From JAICYJ01 sp036263035 (GTDB taxonomy: Bacteria; Actinomycetota; Thermoleophilia; Gaiellales; JAICJC01): a DNA stretch of 7,665 nt. The notes beneath the pieces are model-generated. The model was not told where the DNA came from. It searched no databases and worked only from the letters and a program-made list of their open reading frames with translations. Of this stretch, positions 4,257 to 7,665 are shown one piece after another. Position 1 is the first letter of the stretch. Every line of letters starts with the position of its first letter. The DNA is taken from positions 1-7,665 of the forward strand of contig DATAHR010000258.1 in assembly GCA_036263035.1 (NCBI GenBank). Direction: 5' to 3'. Both the position numbers and the translations under genes were made by a program.

Positions 4257-6473
4257 TCAGGGAGAGGCGTCGGCCTCGGGCGAGACGGGCTTCGCAGCCC
4301 AGCCCGGCCGGCCCGGCCACCCGGCGAGGCGCCCCAGCACCGCCAGCACCGCCGGTGCCAGCAGCGATCGGACGAGGAACGTCTCGAGCAGGATGCCGAG
4401 CGCCATCATGGCCGCGAGCTCACGAAACGGCCGGATCGGGATCAGCGCGACCAGGGCAAAGCTGGCGGCGAGCGAGAGCCCGGCGGCTCGGATCGCCCGC
4501 GACGCCTGCGGGATCGCCACCGCGATCGCTTCGCGCATCGGGCGCCGCTCTGCCTCGCGCCAGATCCGCCCGGCGATCAGCACGTTGTAGTCCGAGCTGA
4601 GCGAGATCAGCAGCACGGCCCCCGCGAAGGGCACGTAGTAGGTGAGATCGGGGTAGCCGAGCCGGTGCTGGAACACCCAGACGATCGCGCCCAGCGTCGC
4701 CGTCACGCTCAGCACGTTCACCGCAAGCAGGGCCAGCGGCGCCACGATCGCCCGCATGAACAGGATCATCAGGATCAGGTTGACCACGAGCACGGCGATC
4801 GCGATGGTGATCGCGTCGTGGGTGACGGCGTCGATCGCCGCCTTCGCGAGCGGAGTCTGGCCGGCGTACTGGACGTCCGCGCTGCCGAGCCCCGCGTTGC
4901 GGACGAGTGCCGGCATGTCGTCCTGAAGGTGCTCCAGATCCGACACGGCGCCCGGCCCGAGCGGGTCGCGATCCGCGACGAGCACGAAGCGGGCGGCCCG
5001 TCCGTCGGAGGTCAGGAAGGGCTGCACGGGGGCCCCGGGCGGCTGTTCTGCCGGGCCCGCGACGCCGGCAATGCCGGGCTGGTGTCGCAGCGAGTCCTCC
5101 AGGGCGGCGAGCCCCTGCGCGGGGAGCGGCCCCGACCGGCTCTGCACGATCACGTCCTCGGGTGCCAGCACGCCGGGCGCGAACCCCTCGCTCGCGGCCC
5201 GCGCTGCCACCTGCGACTCGCTGCTCGACGGCAGCCCGGTGACCACGTCGACGCCCAGGTGCATCGTCTTAAGCTGCATCGCGGCGAGGACCAGCACGCC
5301 TCCGAGGACGACGCCGATGACCGCCGCAACGGGCCGTCCTGCGGCGAAATGGGCCAACCGGGCGCCGAACCCGTGGCGCAGCTTCTCGGGATCGGGACGC
5401 GCGGAGGGCCAGACGGCGAACCGGCCCAGCATGGCGATCGCGGCGGGGACGAAGAAGATCGAGACCAGCATCGCGATCGCCACCGTCGCCGCCAGCGCCG
5501 GGCCGAGGTCGCGGAAGAACCCGAGCGAGGACGCGCGGAGCGCCAGCAGGCTGATCGAGAGGATGAGGCCGCCGGTGAAGACGATCGGGATCACCTCGAC
5601 CGCCGCGGCGAAGGCGCAGTCCCGCGGCGACGAGCCCGCGCGCACGCGGTCGCGGAAGTCGGACAGGAAGAAGACGGAGTAGTCCGTGACGACGCCGAGC
5701 AGCAGGGCGATCAGCAGCGGCTCGATCTCCTGGGGCAGCGACCCGCCCAGCCGCTCCGACACCTTCGTCAGCGCGTAGAGCGTGATCGGGAACGCGACGG
5801 CCATCGATCCCATCGCGATCAGCGCGGCCCCGGGCGAGCGGAAGACGGCGATCACGATCACCGCCACCAACGCGACCGTGAGGATCTCGATCAGGTCGAG
5901 CCGGTCGAGGATCAGCGTGCCCTGCTCCATGCGGGCGGGCGTGACGCCCGTGATACCGACGGGGGCGTCGCCCGGCTGGTTGAGGCGTTCGACGAATGCG
6001 TGCGCCCGGAGGGTTCGCTCGGCCGGCGTGTAGTCGTTGCCGAACACCAGGTAGGTCAGCGCCGTACTGGAGTCACCCTTCGACCCGGGTGCGCCGGGGA
6101 CCGAGATCAGGGGCGTCGCGAGGGTCGCGCCGGTGCGGGTGTCGCGGTGCTGGTCGATCGCTGCGGCGCGGTCGACCACGCGGTGCTGGGCGTCCTGGGA
6201 GAGCGCACCGTGTGCATGCTGAACGACGATCACGTCGCTGCCTGCCGGTGCCCGGAACAGCCGGGTGGCGGCCGCCTCGGCGCGCAGGGCGGGCGCGTCC
6301 TTGGGGATCAGGTTGAGCACGCCGGAGCCGGTATCGAACGTCTGCAGATGGAGGGCGGCGTAGACCGCCGCCGCGACGAAGACCGGGACGATCAGGAACC
6401 ATAGGCGGACGCTGACCCAGGCCACCGCTCGGGTCGGCAGCGACCGGCGGCGGCGCGGCGCCTCGGCGCTCAT
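4257..6473 (-). CDS. MMPL/RND-family transporter
   Basis: A 738-residue protein with the twelve-helix RND layout. TM1 lies at about 22-42, then a periplasmic domain (43-190). A helix bundle (about 194-350) and TM7 (382-402) follow, then a second periplasmic domain (403-550) and a final bundle (553-713). The two proton-relay Asp-Tyr pairs of the MMPL family are visible: GVVTDYSVFF (Asp264-Tyr265) in the first half and SLSSDYNVLIAGR (Asp628-Tyr629) in the second. MMPL proteins use proton-motive force to export lipids, glycolipids, siderophores or drugs. The substrate cannot be deduced, since no polyketide, lipid-synthesis or regulator gene is nearby. The start at 6473 has GGAGG 7 nt upstream and overlaps the yihY stop as ATGA, so translation is probably coupled. 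The frame stays open further upstream but is antisense to nothing useful there and overlaps yihY, so the long form is rejected. Confidence 0.93.
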   Translation of the reverse strand: MSAEAPRRRRSLPTRAVAWVSVRLWFLIVPVFVAAAVYAALHLQTFDTGSGVLNLIPKDAPALRAEAAATRLFRAPAGSDVIVVQHAHGALSQDAQHRVVDRAAAIDQHRDTRTGATLATPLISVPGAPGSKGDSSTALTYLVFGNDYTPAERTLRAHAFVERLNQPGDAPVGITGVTPARMEQGTLILDRLDLIEILTVALVAVIVIAVFRSPGAALIAMGSMAVAFPITLYALTKVSERLGGSLPQEIEPLLIALLLGVVTDYSVFFLSDFRDRVRAGSSPRDCAFAAAVEVIPIVFTGGLILSISLLALRASSLGFFRDLGPALAATVAIAMLVSIFFVPAAIAMLGRFAVWPSARPDPEKLRHGFGARLAHFAAGRPVAAVIGVVLGGVLVLAAMQLKTMHLGVDVVTGLPSSSESQVAARAASEGFAPGVLAPEDVIVQSRSGPLPAQGLAALEDSLRHQPGIAGVAGPAEQPPGAPVQPFLTSDGRAARFVLVADRDPLGPGAVSDLEHLQDDMPALVRNAGLGSADVQYAGQTPLAKAAIDAVTHDAITIAIAVLVVNLILMILFMRAIVAPLALLAVNVLSVTATLGAIVWVFQHRLGYPDLTYYVPFAGAVLLISLSSDYNVLIAGRIWREAERRPMREAIAVAIPQASRAIRAAGLSLAASFALVALIPIRPFRELAAMMALGILLETFLVRSLLAPAVLAVLGRLAGWPGRPGWAAKPVSPEADASP

Positions 6474-7462
6474 GCCTTCGCCTCCGGGCTGAGCCCGCCG
6501 TTCGCGCGGATGCCGCGCCGCAGCCCGCGGCTGCGCTCGGCCTCGGCGTTGATCTCGGCTCCGAGCAGGAGCGCGAGGCTGGACAGCCACAGCCAGGTGA
6601 GCGTGACGATGACGGCGGCGAGCGAGCCCCAGGTCTTGTTGTAGCTGCCGAAGTTGTTGGCGTAGAGGGCGAATCCCCCGGACACGATCAGCCAGACGAC
6701 GAGCGCGACCACCACTCCGGGAGTGATGAACTGGAACTTGCGCTGGCGCACGTTGGGGCCGAGATAGAGCACGGCGGCGAAGCAGGTCATCAGACAGAGG
6801 ATCAGCACCGGCCAGCGGCCGATCGACCAGAGCAGGGCGAGCAGGCTGGAGGCGCCCACCCGGTCGCCGATCCACCCGCTGACGAGCGGGCCGAGCACGA
6901 GCGCGAGCAGCACCGAGGCGACAGCGACGATGCCGCAGAGCCCGATCACGATCGAGACCAGCCGGGTGCGCACGAAGCCGCGCGTCTCGTCGCACTCGTA
7001 GGCCATGTTCAGCGACCACATCACGGTCTGCATGGCCCCGCTCACCGACCAGACGGCGAGGGCTGCTCCGACCACGATCATTGCGCCGCCGTGCTGGGAC
7101 GCAAGCACGTTGCGGAGGCTGCCGCGGATGAGACGGACGGCGTCGGCGGGGACGAGGGTCGAGAGATGATCGAGCAGCGTGTTGACGGCGCCGGGCCCGG
7201 CGACGGCGCTGAAGACACCGAGCGCGAGCAGCAGCGTCGCGGGGATGGCCAGGAATGCGTTGAACGCGACGGCCTGGGCGAGGTGGGTGACCTGGTTGGC
7301 CTGCGCCTTCTTGGCCGCGCGGATGAAGATCGCGCGCACGTCGCGGGCGGTCAGGTCGGTGAGGCTTGGGTCGGCGACCCACGGCTCATGCCGCTCGGGC
7401 TGTGGGCTTGGCTGAGGTGATTGTCCGGCCGGTTCGACCCGCGCCGCCGTCGGTGATGCCAC
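6470..7462 (-). CDS. YihY/virulence factor BrkB family membrane protein
   Basis: A 330-residue polytopic inner-membrane protein. A Pro/Gln-rich hydrophilic N-terminus (1-40) is followed by an amphipathic segment and about six transmembrane helices (about 64-88, 127-148, 168-196, 205-234, 247-268, 280-302). Family signatures are LAQAVAFNAFLAIPATLLLA early on, WSVSGAMQTVMWSLNMAYEC followed by DETRGFVRTRL, and near the end YNKTWGSLAAVIVTLTWLWL leading to LLLGAEINAE. The family was once annotated as RNase BN, which proved wrong; its actual function is unknown, with proposals including transport. It starts with GTG at 7462, chosen because AAGGAG (7477-7472) sits 9 nt upstream. It is the first gene of a two-gene operon with the MMPL transporter, overlapping it by 4 nt, so the two products may act in the same envelope process. 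Family assignment is secure; role is inference. Confidence 0.93.
   Translation of the reverse strand: MASPTAARVEPAGQSPQPSPQPERHEPWVADPSLTDLTARDVRAIFIRAAKKAQANQVTHLAQAVAFNAFLAIPATLLLALGVFSAVAGPGAVNTLLDHLSTLVPADAVRLIRGSLRNVLASQHGGAMIVVGAALAVWSVSGAMQTVMWSLNMAYECDETRGFVRTRLVSIVIGLCGIVAVASVLLALVLGPLVSGWIGDRVGASSLLALLWSIGRWPVLILCLMTCFAAVLYLGPNVRQRKFQFITPGVVVALVVWLIVSGGFALYANNFGSYNKTWGSLAAVIVTLTWLWLSSLALLLGAEINAEAERSRGLRRGIRANGGLSPEAKA
6481..6485 (-). promoter_or_regulatory. Ribosome binding site of the MMPL gene, inside yihY
   Basis: GGAGG on the minus strand lies 7 nt before the ATG at 6473 and within the last codons of yihY. It fixes the MMPL start and supports coupled translation. Confidence 0.8.
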
Positions 7463-7471
7463 GAGGGCTTG

Positions 7472-7477
7472 CTCCTT
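7472..7477 (-). promoter_or_regulatory. Ribosome binding site of the YihY gene
   Basis: AAGGAG on the minus strand, 9 nt before the GTG at 7462, decides this non-ATG start. Confidence 0.8.
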
Positions 7478-7560
7478 CGTGGAGTGGTGGCTGACGAGTA
7501 CCGCGGCCGGGGGGCGATCAAACCACCCGGCGCTCGGCCCGCGTTTGCCGCGTTCCGGGC

Positions 7561-7665
7561 ATGGGGCATTTCGGGCAGATGAAGTTGCGCTATGACCCGT
7601 ACGACTCGGATCGCATGGACGAGAGCTGGATCTCCGAGTGGGTGGAGTTCGGCTTGCGCGAGATG
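7561..7665 (+). CDS. 5' part of an unrecognised gene, truncated by window edge
   Basis: The plus-strand frame is open from ATG 7561 to the end of the window, 35 codons: MGHFGQMKLRYDPYDSDRMD, then ESWISEWVEFGLREM. It is soluble-looking, acidic and aromatic-rich, with G/C-biased third positions like its neighbours. A second in-frame ATG at 7579 is an alternative start. No good Shine-Dalgarno precedes either one. The gene is divergent from yihY across a gap of about 98 bp. I do not recognise a family. Confidence 0.5.
   Translation, partial: MGHFGQMKLRYDPYDSDRMDESWISEWVEFGLREM

Noticed and set aside
4155..6404. A 749-codon plus-strand open frame.
   Set aside because: It is antisense to the MMPL gene. 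Its product is a low-complexity mix of Arg, Asp, Gly and His, the usual shadow of a GC-rich coding strand.
6474..7382. Upstream extension of the MMPL frame to a 1041-residue protein.
   Set aside because: The extra 300 residues are Arg/Pro-rich and fully overlap yihY in another frame, whereas ATG 6473 has a good ribosome site and begins a normal MMPL N-terminus.
3300..7550. Shared 10-mer CGGCAAACGC upstream of the MscS gene (3300-3309) and, inverted, upstream of yihY (7541-7550), as a common operator.
   Set aside because: Ten-base matches are expected by chance many times in a window of this size, and no extension or symmetry is conserved between the two sites.
1..7665. tRNA, rRNA, transposase or toxin-antitoxin genes.
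   Set aside because: I looked on both strands and saw no cloverleaf with a CCA-type end, no rRNA-like sequence, no DDE transposase motif and no small paired genes typical of such systems.

Overview
This 7.67 kb window is GC-rich (roughly 70% by eye) with strongly G/C-biased third codon positions. A coenzyme-F420-type luciferase-like oxidoreductase, a ChaB protein with a Rho-N-like tail, a YetF/DUF421 protein and a YihY-MMPL pair together point to a high-GC actinomycete. Thermoleophilia (Solirubrobacterales or relatives) is a reasonable guess, but this comes from gene content and composition only.

Layout. Positions 1-103 (minus) hold the start of a truncated, probably membrane-bound protein. 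Divergent from it, 212-601 (plus) encodes a ChaB-family protein, followed by a strong GC hairpin (613-641). Positions 753-1334 encode a single-pass membrane protein with an extracytoplasmic beta-rich domain. A non-coding 313-bp stretch (1335-1647) then precedes a short DUF421 (YetF-type) membrane protein (1648-2091). An F420-dependent G6PDH-family LLM oxidoreductase follows (2127-3110). A small proline-rich reading frame on the minus strand (3107-3271) converges on it with overlapping stop codons. Divergent from that, 3347-4252 encodes a MscS-family mechanosensitive channel. It converges, with a 4-nt gap, on a minus-strand operon: YihY/virulence factor BrkB family protein (7462-6470, GTG start, good Shine-Dalgarno) coupled by an ATGA overlap to an MMPL/RND transporter (6473-4257). 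The right edge (7561-7665, plus) holds the first 35 codons of an unrecognised gene.

The genes share a membrane and stress theme: cation/stress protein, osmotic safety valve, lipid or drug exporter, polytopic YihY protein and redox enzyme. Nothing shows that they form one pathway. The clear functional unit is yihY-mmpL. The exported protein plus DUF421 protein is a plausible second unit.

The most unusual part is 1333-1645. It has imperfect 18-nt terminal inverted repeats (16/18), two tandem 64/65-nt units that each fold into two strong hairpins with a compensatory base-pair change between copies, a further AT-centred hairpin, and a 9-bp inverted repeat that could close a multibranched fold. 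It looks like a MITE/REP-type mobile or structured element lodged between two genes. No transposase is present and no family can be assigned from sequence alone.
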